Shown piece after piece: positions 35,004-43,182 of a stretch of 64,000 bases of DNA; position 1 is the first letter of the stretch; every line of letters starts with the position of its first letter. A program made the translations under genes and the position numbers. The stretch comes from Streptomyces sp. BK340 (lineage in GTDB: Bacteria; Actinomycetota; Actinomycetes; Streptomycetales; Streptomycetaceae): contig NZ_VISR01000019.1 of NCBI RefSeq assembly GCF_007827595.1, positions 62,001-126,000 of the forward strand, read 5' to 3'. The notes under the pieces were generated by a model. It made no database searches, was not told where the DNA came from, and saw only the letters and a list, made by a program, of their open reading frames with translations.

Positions 35004-36281
35004 TTGAAAGTCCTGGTCTACTGCTACGGAAATAGAGGCGATGTCCAGCCATATCTGGCACTGGCCTACGCTCTGCGCCGCGCGGGACACGAGCCCGTGC
35101 TCGCGGCGCCTCGTCTCTTCGCACCGCTCGCCGACCAGTACGGCGTGCCGTTCGCCCCGCTGGACGACGCCGCCGTCACCGTGCGCTCCCGGGCGGACAT
35201 CCGCCGCCTCCAGGCGCACAGCGACCGGCCGACCGCCCGGATCGAGGAGCAGCGCCGGGAGGTCCGCCGGCAGATGGTTCCGCACTACGCGGCCGTGCTC
35301 CGTGATCTGTGGGAGGCGGCGGACTGCGGTCCCGACGTGATCGTCCACTCGCACGCGTTCCGTGAGGTGATTCCGCAGATCGCCGAGCGGCTGAAGGTTC
35401 CGCACGTCCTCGGCTCCCTCTATCCCAACTTCGTGGTCTCGCGCGACTATCCGGCGTTCGGCATGCTGTCGGACGTGTTCTCCGGCAAGGAGGACACGAG
35501 CCGGACGGACGTGCGGACGTATCTGCCGCCCGCCGTCATCGAGGTGGTGGACCAGTGGCGCAGGGACACCCTCGGACTTCCGCCGCGGGAGGGCTACCTC
35601 GACTTCCGGTTCGCCGCCGACGGCGCGCCCGCACCCGTGCTGCACAGCTTCAGCCCGCACGTCCTCGCCCCGGGCTCCGACTGGCCCGACTCGGTGCACA
35701 CCGACGGCTTCTGGCACCTTCCGCCGCCGCCGGGCTGGCAGCCGCCGGACCGGTTGCTGCGCTTCCTGGAGGAGGGCGAGAAGCCCGTTCTCATCGGCTT
35801 CGGCAGCGCCCTCGGGACCGACCCCGAGCGGACCACCGCCCTGGTGCTGGACGCCGTGCGGGAGAGCGGCCGACGGGCGGTGATCGTGGCCGGCTGGGGC
35901 GGCCTGGACGTCGCCGGCGCCCCGGGCGGCGTCCTGGCGCTGGACGAGGTGCCCTACGGATGGCTGTTGCCACGGGTGTGCGTGGCCGTCAACTCCGGCT
36001 CGCTGGGCGCGCACAACGCCGCCCTCTCGGCGGGAGTCCCCCAGGTCGTCTGCCCGTTCGAGGTGAACCAGCTGATGTGGGGCGAGCATCTGCACCGCCT
36101 GGGGGTGGCGCCCGCGCCGCTGAAGCAGCGTGAGCTGACGTCGTCCGCCCTGGCGCAGGCGATCGGGACGGCCGCCACGGACCCGGCCATCGCCGCGGCC
36201 GCCGCCGGGCTGGGCGAACGCCTGCGGGCCGAGGACGGGGCAGCCTCCGCGGTGCGGTTCCTGGAGAGGATCCAGCGGTGA
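35004..36281 (+). CDS. Glycosyltransferase, GT1-like, with altered donor-site motif
   Basis: A 425-residue GT-B protein closely related to the other two glycosyltransferases (YCYGNRGDVQPYLALAYAL at the start; GFGSALGTDPERT in the donor domain). At the donor diphosphate-binding loop (residues about 327-338) it reads VNSGSLGAHNAAL, where its paralogues have VHPGGTGAHN and VHAGGVGAHN, so the conserved His is Asn and one Gly is Ser. It may use its donor differently, be weak, or act as a partner of another glycosyltransferase. The TTG start follows GGGAGG by 8 bases. The stop overlaps the 2,3-dehydratase start (GTGA). Confidence 0.88.
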   Translation: MKVLVYCYGNRGDVQPYLALAYALRRAGHEPVLAAPRLFAPLADQYGVPFAPLDDAAVTVRSRADIRRLQAHSDRPTARIEEQRREVRRQMVPHYAAVLRDLWEAADCGPDVIVHSHAFREVIPQIAERLKVPHVLGSLYPNFVVSRDYPAFGMLSDVFSGKEDTSRTDVRTYLPPAVIEVVDQWRRDTLGLPPREGYLDFRFAADGAPAPVLHSFSPHVLAPGSDWPDSVHTDGFWHLPPPPGWQPPDRLLRFLEEGEKPVLIGFGSALGTDPERTTALVLDAVRESGRRAVIVAGWGGLDVAGAPGGVLALDEVPYGWLLPRVCVAVNSGSLGAHNAALSAGVPQVVCPFEVNQLMWGEHLHRLGVAPAPLKQRELTSSALAQAIGTAATDPAIAAAAAGLGERLRAEDGAASAVRFLERIQR

Positions 36282-37660
36282 CGGGGGCCGCCACGGCGAG
36301 CCGGCTCTCGCCCACCGACAGCGCGCTGTCGGCCCGGCTGGCCCTGTCGGCCCGGTGCACCGAGGGGGTGACCAGCACCGCCGCGTTCTTCGACTGGCTT
36401 GCCGAGCGTCAGCTGCACCATGCGCAGAAGACCGAGCGCATACCCTTCGCCGCACTCGACAAGTGGGGGTTCGACCCGGACACCGGGGACCTGGGCCACG
36501 CCAGCGGGCGGTTCTTCTCGGTGCAGGGGCTGCGGGTGCGCTCCGACTTCGGTGCGGTGCCCGAGTGGTCCCAGCCGATCATCAGCCAGCCGGAGGTCGG
36601 CATCCTCGGCCTCGCCGTGCGTGAGATCGACGGCGTGCTGCACTTCCTGATGCAGGCCAAGTCGGAGCCGGGGAACGTCAACGGTGTCCAGCTCTCCCCC
36701 ACCGTCCAGGCGACGCGCAGCAACTACACGCGGGTGCACGGCGGTTCGTCGGTGCCCTACCTGGACACCTTCCGCACGCCCGAGCCCGGGCGGGTGCTGG
36801 CGGACGTGCTGCAGTCCGAGCAGGGCTCCTGGTTCCTGCGCAAGCGCAACCGCAACATGGTGGTCGAGGCCGGCCCCGAGCTGCAGGCCGGCGAGGACTT
36901 CTGCTGGCTGACGCTGGGACAGCTCAACTCCCTGCTGCGGTGGGAGAACCTGGTCAACATGGACGCGCGGACCGTGCTGTCGTGCCTGCCCGACTGGGAC
37001 CGCGTCGAGGGGCCCGGGAGCGCCGTGCACACCGGACAGGAGATCCGCAGCTGGCTGACCGACCGCCGGGTCGCGCACGAGGTCGTCACCGAACGGCTGC
37101 CGCTGCGGGCGGTTTCCGGCTGGCACCGGACGGCCGACGCCGTCGCGCACGAGGAGGGACGGTTCTTCAGCGTCGTCGCGGTCCACGTGGGCTCGCGCAG
37201 CCGGGAGGTGCCGTCCTGGACCCAGCCGCTGCTGCGGCCGCACGGCCAGGGCATCGCCGCGCTGCTCGTCAGGCGCGTCGGCGGTGTCCTGCACGCGCTG
37301 ATGCACGCACGCGTCGAACCGGGGTTCGTGGACACGGTGGAGCTGGGGCCGACCGTGCAGTGCGTGCCCGACAGCCATGCCCACCTGGCCGCCGCCGACC
37401 GGCCGCCCCTGCTGGATCTGGTGCTGGGCGCCGACCGGGCGCACACCCTGTTCGACACCGTGCTGTCGGAGGAGGGCGGCAGGTTCGACCAGGCGCAGAG
37501 CCGGTACATGATCATCTCGGTGGACGACCGGGTCCCGGTCGAGGAGAACGCCGGCATGCGCTGGCTGAGTCCGGGCCAGCTGGAGGATCTGCTGAAGTAC
37601 AGCGGCCAGCTCAACATCCAGGCCAGGACGCTCGTGGCCGCCCTCAGGACGGTGCGATGA
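36278..37660 (+). CDS. NDP-hexose 2,3-dehydratase
   Basis: A 460-residue enzyme of the EvaA/TylX3 family that removes the C-2 hydroxyl of dTDP-4-keto-6-deoxyglucose, the first step to 2,6-dideoxysugars. The protein shows its family's internal duplication: two halves with the same pattern GRFFSV...VPxWxQP...GVLHxLMxA...EPG...PTVQ (about residues 67-150 and 290-370). A GTG start overlaps the upstream glycosyltransferase, and the stop overlaps the downstream ketoreductase (ATGA). This gives strong support for at least one 2-deoxysugar. Confidence 0.93.
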   Translation: MTGAATASRLSPTDSALSARLALSARCTEGVTSTAAFFDWLAERQLHHAQKTERIPFAALDKWGFDPDTGDLGHASGRFFSVQGLRVRSDFGAVPEWSQPIISQPEVGILGLAVREIDGVLHFLMQAKSEPGNVNGVQLSPTVQATRSNYTRVHGGSSVPYLDTFRTPEPGRVLADVLQSEQGSWFLRKRNRNMVVEAGPELQAGEDFCWLTLGQLNSLLRWENLVNMDARTVLSCLPDWDRVEGPGSAVHTGQEIRSWLTDRRVAHEVVTERLPLRAVSGWHRTADAVAHEEGRFFSVVAVHVGSRSREVPSWTQPLLRPHGQGIAALLVRRVGGVLHALMHARVEPGFVDTVELGPTVQCVPDSHAHLAAADRPPLLDLVLGADRAHTLFDTVLSEEGGRFDQAQSRYMIISVDDRVPVEENAGMRWLSPGQLEDLLKYSGQLNIQARTLVAALRTVR

Positions 37661-38691
37661 CCCACGACCACGGCACCCCGCCGGTACGCGTCGGGGTCCT
37701 GGGGGCCGCCTCCATCGCCTGGCGGCGGGTACTGCCCGCGATGACGGCCTGCCCGGACGTCGAAGTCGTCGCCGTGGCCTCCCGGGACCCGCGGCGGGCG
37801 CGCCGGTTCGCCGACCGCTTCGGCTGCGCGGCCGTCACCGGGTACGAGGCGCTGCTGGAGCGCGCGGACGTCGAGGCGGTGTACGTTCCGCTGCCCGCGG
37901 CGCTGCACCGCCGGTGGGCGGCCCGCGCGCTGGAGGCCGGCCGGCATGTGCTGGTCGAGAAGCCCATGGCCACGACGGCGCCGGAAGCCCGGGAACTGAC
38001 CGCGCTCGCCGAGCGCCGAGGCCTGGTGCTGCGGGAGAACTTCATGTTCCTCCATCACCCGCGCCACCAGGCCGTCTCCGAGCTGCTGCGGGACGGACGG
38101 ATCGGCCGGCTCCGCATGCTGCACGCGTCGTTCTGCGTCCCCCCGCTCTCCCCCGACGACATCCGGTACACCCGCGAACTGGGGGGTGGCGCGCTGCTGG
38201 ACACGGGCGTCTACCCGCTGCGGACCGCGGTGCGCTTCCTGGGGCGGGGGCTGCGGGTGACCGGCGCCACCCTCCGGGTCCGGCCGGGCGACGGTCTGGA
38301 CGTCTCCGGGCAGGTCCTGCTGGCCGCCGACTCGGGTGTCCTCGCCTCGCTGGACTTCGGCTTCGAGCACGGTTACGGGGCGCGGTACACGTTGTGGGGC
38401 GACCGGGCGCGGCTGACCGCGGACCAGGCCGTCAGCCCGCCGGCCGAGCTGCCGACGCAGTTGCTGATCGAGGAACAGGACCGGGTGGAGCAGCTCCTGC
38501 TGCCGCCCGCCGACCAGTTCAAGGCCTGCGTCGCGGAGTTCGCGGCGGCGGTCCGCGGGGCCGGCGCCTCCCGCGGTACCGGCCGGGCGGCGTGGCACGC
38601 GGACGCGGTGGCGACGCTGGAGCTGGTGGACGCGGTCCGGGAACGGGCCGTGCGGGTGCCGTGCGAGGACGGCGGTCCGGAGATCGCATGA
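37657..38691 (+). CDS. NDP-hexose 3-ketoreductase (Gfo/Idh/MocA family)
   Basis: A 344-residue NADPH-dependent reductase that acts right after the 2,3-dehydratase to give dTDP-4-keto-2,6-dideoxyhexose. The N-terminal Rossmann fold starts VRVGVLGAASIAWRRVLPA. EKPMATT, with the catalytic Lys, and the later GGALLDTGVYPL are family motifs. Its stop is followed by a bidirectional terminator. Confidence 0.92.
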   Translation: MTHDHGTPPVRVGVLGAASIAWRRVLPAMTACPDVEVVAVASRDPRRARRFADRFGCAAVTGYEALLERADVEAVYVPLPAALHRRWAARALEAGRHVLVEKPMATTAPEARELTALAERRGLVLRENFMFLHHPRHQAVSELLRDGRIGRLRMLHASFCVPPLSPDDIRYTRELGGGALLDTGVYPLRTAVRFLGRGLRVTGATLRVRPGDGLDVSGQVLLAADSGVLASLDFGFEHGYGARYTLWGDRARLTADQAVSPPAELPTQLLIEEQDRVEQLLLPPADQFKACVAEFAAAVRGAGASRGTGRAAWHADAVATLELVDAVRERAVRVPCEDGGPEIA

Positions 38692-38710
38692 CCCGGGGCA
38701 CTCCCCGAAC

Positions 38711-38742
38711 GCCGAAGGGCCCGCTCCCGCGGGCCCTTCGGC
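38711..38742. terminator. Bidirectional terminator between converging sugar operons
   Basis: A perfect 14-bp stem (GCCGAAGGGCCCGC with GCGGGCCCTTCGGC) and a TCCC loop lie between the plus-strand 3-ketoreductase gene and the minus-strand epimerase gene. It is placed to end both operons. Confidence 0.9.
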
Positions 38743-38755
38743 ATGAGTGCCGGGT

Positions 38756-39352
38756 TCAACGGCGCAGCGAGGCGTAGTGGGCCTGGGCCTCGGCGTACGA
38801 GGGCAGCAGCCCCAGACGCTCCACCTCGGCCAGGGAGGGGGCCGAGGCGTCCTTCTCGGACAGCAGTGGTTCGACGTCCGCCGGCCAGTCGATGCCCAGC
38901 TCCGGGTCGAACGGGTCGATGCCGTACTCGCGGTGCGGGGCGTACCCCTCGGAGCAGAGATAGCTGACGGTCGCGTCGTCGGTCAGGGCCAGGAACGCGT
39001 GCCCGAGCCCCTCTCCCACGTACAGGGCCCGGCGGTTGTCGTCGTCGAGCCGTACGGCCTCCCACCGGCGGTAGGTCGGGGAACCCACCCGCACGTCGAC
39101 GACCACGTCGAGCACCGCGCCCCGCAGGCACTGCACGTACTTCGCCTGCCCCGGCGGCACCTGGGCGAAGTGGATGCCGCGCAGGGTGCCGCGTCGCGAG
39201 ACGGAGCAGTTGGCCTGCACCAGGCGGAAGTCCTGGCCCGTCACCGTGCCGAACTCGGCTGCGCGGTACCACTCGTAGAAGGCGCCGCGGGCGTCCTGGT
39301 GGACCGTGGGCTCCACGACCCAGGCGGGACCGACGTCCAGTGCACGCATCAT
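38756..39352 (-). CDS. rmlC: dTDP-4-keto-6-deoxyhexose 3,5-epimerase (RmlC/EvaD-like)
   Basis: A 198-residue cupin-fold epimerase that inverts C-5 and/or C-3 of the 4-keto sugar, giving L-configured sugars. The catalytic His is in GTLRGIHFAQ and the Tyr in the TVSYLCSEGYAPHREYGI segment. Start and stop overlap with rmlD (ATGATG). Last gene of the long minus-strand operon. Whether it epimerises one or both carbons cannot be told from sequence alone. Confidence 0.92.
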   Translation of the reverse strand: MMRALDVGPAWVVEPTVHQDARGAFYEWYRAAEFGTVTGQDFRLVQANCSVSRRGTLRGIHFAQVPPGQAKYVQCLRGAVLDVVVDVRVGSPTYRRWEAVRLDDDNRRALYVGEGLGHAFLALTDDATVSYLCSEGYAPHREYGIDPFDPELGIDWPADVEPLLSEKDASAPSLAEVERLGLLPSYAEAQAHYASLRR

Positions 39353-40233
39353 GTCTGCTGCTCCGTTTCCACCATCTCGGGCAGCGCCGCGGCGAGCGCG
39401 GCGCGCCAGTCTCGGATCGGCTCGACGCCCGGCTGCCGGCGCCGGCACGCGAGCACGCCGTACGCCGGACGGCGTGCCGCGCGCCCCAGGGTGCTGCCGG
39501 CGACGGGGCGGACCCGGTCCGGGTCCGCGTCCAGCAGCCGGAACACCTCGCGGGCCAGGCCGTACCAGGTGGCCTGTCCGGCACTGGTGCCGTGCCGGAC
39601 GCCCGGCCGGGCGGTACCGGCGAGCGCCGCGCGGCCGAGCCGCACCAGCAGGCCGGCGAGATCGGCGCTCCAGGTCGGCTGCCCGTGCTGGTCGTCGACG
39701 ACGTCGACGGTGTCCCGGTCCCGCTCGGCCCTGATCATCGCGCGCACGAAGTTGGGCCCGCCGGCGCCGTAGAGCCAGGCGGTGCGTACGACGTGCCCGT
39801 GGTCGGGGAGGCGTTCGAGGACGGCTCGCTCCCCGGCGAGTTTGGTGCGGCCGTAGGCGTTGACCGGCCCGGTCGGGTCGGTCTCGGCGTACGGGCTGCG
39901 GGCGTCGCCGGGGAAGACGTAGTCGGTGGAGACGTGCAGCAGCCGGGTGCCGGTCGAGCGGCAGGCGTCGGCCAGGTGGCCGGGGGCGGCGCCGTTCACG
40001 AGGAGGGCCTCCGGCTCCCGCTCCTCCGCGGCGTCGACGGCGGTCCAGGCGGCGCAGTTGACCAGGACGGCGGGGCGGTGGGCGGTCACCAGGCGCCGCA
40101 CGGCCGCCGCGTCGGTGATGTCCAGCCCGGCCCTGCCGAGGCCGATCACCTCCTCGCCGTCGCGCCGCAGCTGGGCCGTGACGTCGCGGCCCAGCATGCC
40201 GGTGGCGCCGACGACCAGCCACGGCGCGCTCAC
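39349..40233 (-). CDS. rmlD: dTDP-4-dehydrorhamnose reductase-like 4-ketoreductase
   Basis: A 294-residue SDR-type reductase for the last step of deoxysugar formation (4-keto to 4-hydroxy). The nucleotide-binding motif is GATGMLGRDV, the catalytic Y-x-x-x-K is in NAYGRTKLAGE, and STDYVFPG is conserved. The GTG start at 40233 overlaps the rmlB stop (GTGA). It could reduce a rhamnose-type or a 2-deoxy precursor. Confidence 0.92.
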   Translation of the reverse strand: MSAPWLVVGATGMLGRDVTAQLRRDGEEVIGLGRAGLDITDAAAVRRLVTAHRPAVLVNCAAWTAVDAAEEREPEALLVNGAAPGHLADACRSTGTRLLHVSTDYVFPGDARSPYAETDPTGPVNAYGRTKLAGERAVLERLPDHGHVVRTAWLYGAGGPNFVRAMIRAERDRDTVDVVDDQHGQPTWSADLAGLLVRLGRAALAGTARPGVRHGTSAGQATWYGLAREVFRLLDADPDRVRPVAGSTLGRAARRPAYGVLACRRRQPGVEPIRDWRAALAAALPEMVETEQQT

Positions 40234-41213
40234 AGGGCCGCCCGCGTCAGCAGCGGTTCCCACCAGGAGCGGTTGTCCCGGTACCAGCGGACGGTCTCCG
40301 CCAGGCCGGTGGCGAAGTCCTTGTGCGGCCGGTAGCCCAGCTCGTCGCGGATCCTGCTCCAGTCGACCGAGTAGCGCCGGTCGTGGCCCTTGCGGTCCTC
40401 GACGTGACTGACGCGGTCCCAGCCGGCGCCGCAGGCCTCCAGCAGCATCGACGTGAGCTCCTTGTTGGTCAGCTCGGTACCGCCCCCGATGTTGTAGACC
40501 CGGCCGGGCCTGCCACCGGTGCGGACCAGCTCGATGCCCCGGACGTGATCGTCGACGTGCAGCCAGTCCCGTACGTGCTCGCCGTCGCCGAACAACGGCA
40601 CGTCGCCGCCGTCCAGGAGCGTGGTGACGAAGCGCGGGATGAGCTTCTCCGGGAAGTGGTGCGGGCCGTAGTTGTTGGAACAGCGGGTGACCCGGACGTC
40701 GAGGCCGTGCGTGCGGTGGTACGACAGTGCGACCAGGTCGCTCGACGCCTTCGACGCCGCGTACGGGGAGTTGGGGAGCAGCGGCGCGGTCTCCGGCGTG
40801 GAACCCGTCGGCACCGAGCCGTACACCTCGTCGGTGGAGATGTGCACGAAGGTGCGAAGACCCGTGCGCAGGGCCGCGTCGAGCAGGGTCTGGGTGCCGA
40901 GCGCGTTGGTGCGCAGGAACTCCGCGGCGCCCGTGATCGACCGGTCCACGTGCGACTCGGCCGCGAAGTGCACCACCTGGTCGCTGCGGGCCGTCAGCGG
41001 CCCGACGAGCGCGGCGTCGCAGATGTCGCCGTGCACGAAGGTGAATCGGGGGTCCTGCCTGACCGGGTCGAGGTTCGCCGGGTTGCCGGCGTAGGTCAGG
41101 GCGTCGAGGACGGTGACGCGGACGTCGCCCGGGCCCTGCGGGCCGAGCAGGGTCCGTACGTAGTGGGAGCCGATGAAACCGGCTCCGCCCGTCACGAGGA
41201 TGCTGGTCGTCAT
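40230..41213 (-). CDS. rmlB: dTDP-glucose 4,6-dehydratase
   Basis: A 327-residue SDR enzyme that makes dTDP-4-keto-6-deoxyglucose, the branch point for all deoxysugars here. It has GGAGFIGSHYVR, the catalytic TDE in HISTDEVYGS and Y-x-x-x-K in NSPYAASKASSD. The ATG overlaps the rmlA stop (ATGA). Normal length. Confidence 0.96.
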   Translation of the reverse strand: MTTSILVTGGAGFIGSHYVRTLLGPQGPGDVRVTVLDALTYAGNPANLDPVRQDPRFTFVHGDICDAALVGPLTARSDQVVHFAAESHVDRSITGAAEFLRTNALGTQTLLDAALRTGLRTFVHISTDEVYGSVPTGSTPETAPLLPNSPYAASKASSDLVALSYHRTHGLDVRVTRCSNNYGPHHFPEKLIPRFVTTLLDGGDVPLFGDGEHVRDWLHVDDHVRGIELVRTGGRPGRVYNIGGGTELTNKELTSMLLEACGAGWDRVSHVEDRKGHDRRYSVDWSRIRDELGYRPHKDFATGLAETVRWYRDNRSWWEPLLTRAAL

Positions 41214-42277
41214 GGGGAGATCTGCACCTTGCTGTGGTCGCCGAGGATGAGCCGGTGTGCTGCGGGAGCCCGGGGCGCCGGGGTGACTTCCACGTTCCGG
41301 CCGATCAGGGACGCCTCGATGCGGCGCACCCCGGTGATGGAGGAACCGGGCAGCACGATGGAGAACTCGATCTCGCTGTCCTCGATGCGGCACCGCTCGG
41401 AGATCGAGGTGAAGGGACCCACGTAGGAGCCGCTGACCTCCACACCCGACGCGATGACCACCGGGCCGACGATCCGGGAGCCGCGGACCGTCGCCCCGTC
41501 CGCGATCCGCACCCGGCCGACGATCTCCGTGGCCTCGTCGACGTCCCCGGCGACCATGGGCTCGATGGTCTCGAGGACGGTGCGGTTGACCTCCAGCATG
41601 TCGCCGACGTTGCCGGTGTCCTTCCAGTAGCCGGAGATCGTGGTGGAGCGTACGTCGCGCCGCCGGTCGATCAGCCACTGGACGGCGTCGGTGATCTCCA
41701 GCTCTCCGCGGGCGGAGGGCGTGATGGCGGCGACCGCTTCGTGGATCGCCGGGGTGAACAGGTAGACGCCGACCAGGGCCAGATCGCTCTTGGGTTCGGC
41801 GGGCTTCTCCACGAGGCCCACCACCCTTCCCCGCTCGTCGAGTTCGGCGACGCCGAAGGCGGTGGGGTCGGGCACCCGGGTGAGCAGGATCTGCGCGTCG
41901 GGCCGCCCGGTGCGGAACTCCTCGACGAGTGCGGTGATGCCGCCGACGACGAAGTTGTCGCCGAGGTACATCACGAAGTCGTCGTCACCGAGGAAGTCCC
42001 GGGCGATGCGCACCGCGTGGGCGAGACCCAGCGGGGCCTCCTGGGGCAGATACGTGATGCGCAGGCCGTCGAATCCACCCTCGTCGACGGCCGCACGGAT
42101 CTCGTCCGCGGTCTCCCCGACGACGATGCCCACGTCCTTGACGCCCGCGTCGGCGATGGCCTCCAGCACGTAGAACAGGACGGGCTTGTTGGCGACGGGG
42201 ACCAGTTGCTTGGCCGAGGTGTGGGTGATGGGCCGCAGCCGGCTGCCGGTGCCGCCCGCCAGGACGAGGGCCTTCAT
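41210..42277 (-). CDS. rmlA: Glucose-1-phosphate thymidylyltransferase, long (StrD-like) form
   Basis: A 355-residue nucleotidyltransferase that makes dTDP-glucose. The N-terminal domain has LAGGTGSRLRPIT and the metal-site YLGDNFV. A C-terminal left-handed beta-helix extension (about 240-355) marks the long StrD-type form typical of antibiotic clusters. The ATG at 42277 overlaps the oxygenase stop (ATGA). Confidence 0.95.
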   Translation of the reverse strand: MKALVLAGGTGSRLRPITHTSAKQLVPVANKPVLFYVLEAIADAGVKDVGIVVGETADEIRAAVDEGGFDGLRITYLPQEAPLGLAHAVRIARDFLGDDDFVMYLGDNFVVGGITALVEEFRTGRPDAQILLTRVPDPTAFGVAELDERGRVVGLVEKPAEPKSDLALVGVYLFTPAIHEAVAAITPSARGELEITDAVQWLIDRRRDVRSTTISGYWKDTGNVGDMLEVNRTVLETIEPMVAGDVDEATEIVGRVRIADGATVRGSRIVGPVVIASGVEVSGSYVGPFTSISERCRIEDSEIEFSIVLPGSSITGVRRIEASLIGRNVEVTPAPRAPAAHRLILGDHSKVQISP

Positions 42278-43161
42278 GTCCACGACACAACCGTGTCGCG
42301 GTCGACGAAGCCGAAGATGCCGGCGAGCGTGGTGCGGCGGCTCCCGGCGCTGGTGTTGGGCTCCACCGCGTGGATGTGCGCACCGTTGAAGACGTAGATG
42401 TCACCGGCGTTGATCTCGAGCCACTGGCACTCGATGCCGTCGAGGGTGTCCATCGGGTACGGGGAGCCGGTGTGCTCCAGGCCCAGGCGGCGCTTGCTCG
42501 CCTCGTCCGGCTGGATGTTCCACAGGGCGAGCCGGCCGCCGTCGCCGTTCTCCAGGCATATGTTGAGCGCGCAGATCTGGTGGTCGAGCACGCGCTGGAT
42601 CTCGAAGTCCGCCTGCCCGGGGTGGGCGCACTGGGAGCTGTCCTCGTGCGGGTCCAGGGTGTACTCGCCGGCCGCGTGCCAGGAGCGCAGCAGCCCTCGG
42701 CACGCCTGGCGGCCACCGTGCTCGGCGCGGCGCACCGTGACGCCCTGCGGGGCGAGGGCCCCGGCAAGTCCGTCGTAGAACTCGGTCAGCGGATCCCGCT
42801 CGATGCCGAGCACCTCCTCCAGCGCCGGCGTGGTGCGCTCGGACTCGTCGAGGTACTCCTCGGTCGTCTTGTGGAAGTGGTACGTGCCCAGGTAGTAGCT
42901 GGGCGCGACGGCGGTCCGCTTCTCCCGGTCGTCGCTGTCCCAGAAGCGTGCGGACAGCTCCGCGCAGATCTCCGGATCGACCGCTCCGCGGAAGACGACG
43001 CCCGCGCTCCTGCCCCTGAGCACGTCGACGACGGCCCGGGGGTCGAAGGTGCGGTACTCCTTGAAGCGGAAGTAGTCGGGGTCGCCGCTGAATCCGGTGA
43101 GCCGGCGGCCGGCGGCGGGCCCGGCGACGGCTTCGCTGGTGGCCTCGGTGGTGATCGCCAT
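42274..43161 (-). CDS. Fe(II)/2-oxoglutarate-dependent oxygenase (PhyH-like)
   Basis: A 295-residue non-heme iron oxygenase. The facial triad is visible as H-x-D in LDPHEDSSQC (about residues 182-191) and the distal His in FNGAHIHAV (about 261-269). The 2-oxoglutarate-binding Arg lies in AGSRRTTLAG. The Asp is retained, so it should hydroxylate rather than halogenate. It sits between the sugar aminotransferase and rmlA, so its substrate could be an NRPS-bound residue (for example beta-carbon hydroxylation of Asp) or a sugar. No close named relative is recognised. GGGAGAAAG precedes the ATG. Confidence 0.82.
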   Translation of the reverse strand: MAITTEATSEAVAGPAAGRRLTGFSGDPDYFRFKEYRTFDPRAVVDVLRGRSAGVVFRGAVDPEICAELSARFWDSDDREKRTAVAPSYYLGTYHFHKTTEEYLDESERTTPALEEVLGIERDPLTEFYDGLAGALAPQGVTVRRAEHGGRQACRGLLRSWHAAGEYTLDPHEDSSQCAHPGQADFEIQRVLDHQICALNICLENGDGGRLALWNIQPDEASKRRLGLEHTGSPYPMDTLDGIECQWLEINAGDIYVFNGAHIHAVEPNTSAGSRRTTLAGIFGFVDRDTVVSWT

Positions 43162-43182
43162 GTGGTCTTTCTCCCTTGGTTG

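Noticed and set aside
42274..43161. The oxygenase as an Fe(II)/2OG halogenase
   Set aside because: Halogenases of this class replace the Asp of H-x-D with Gly or Ala. Here the Asp is present.
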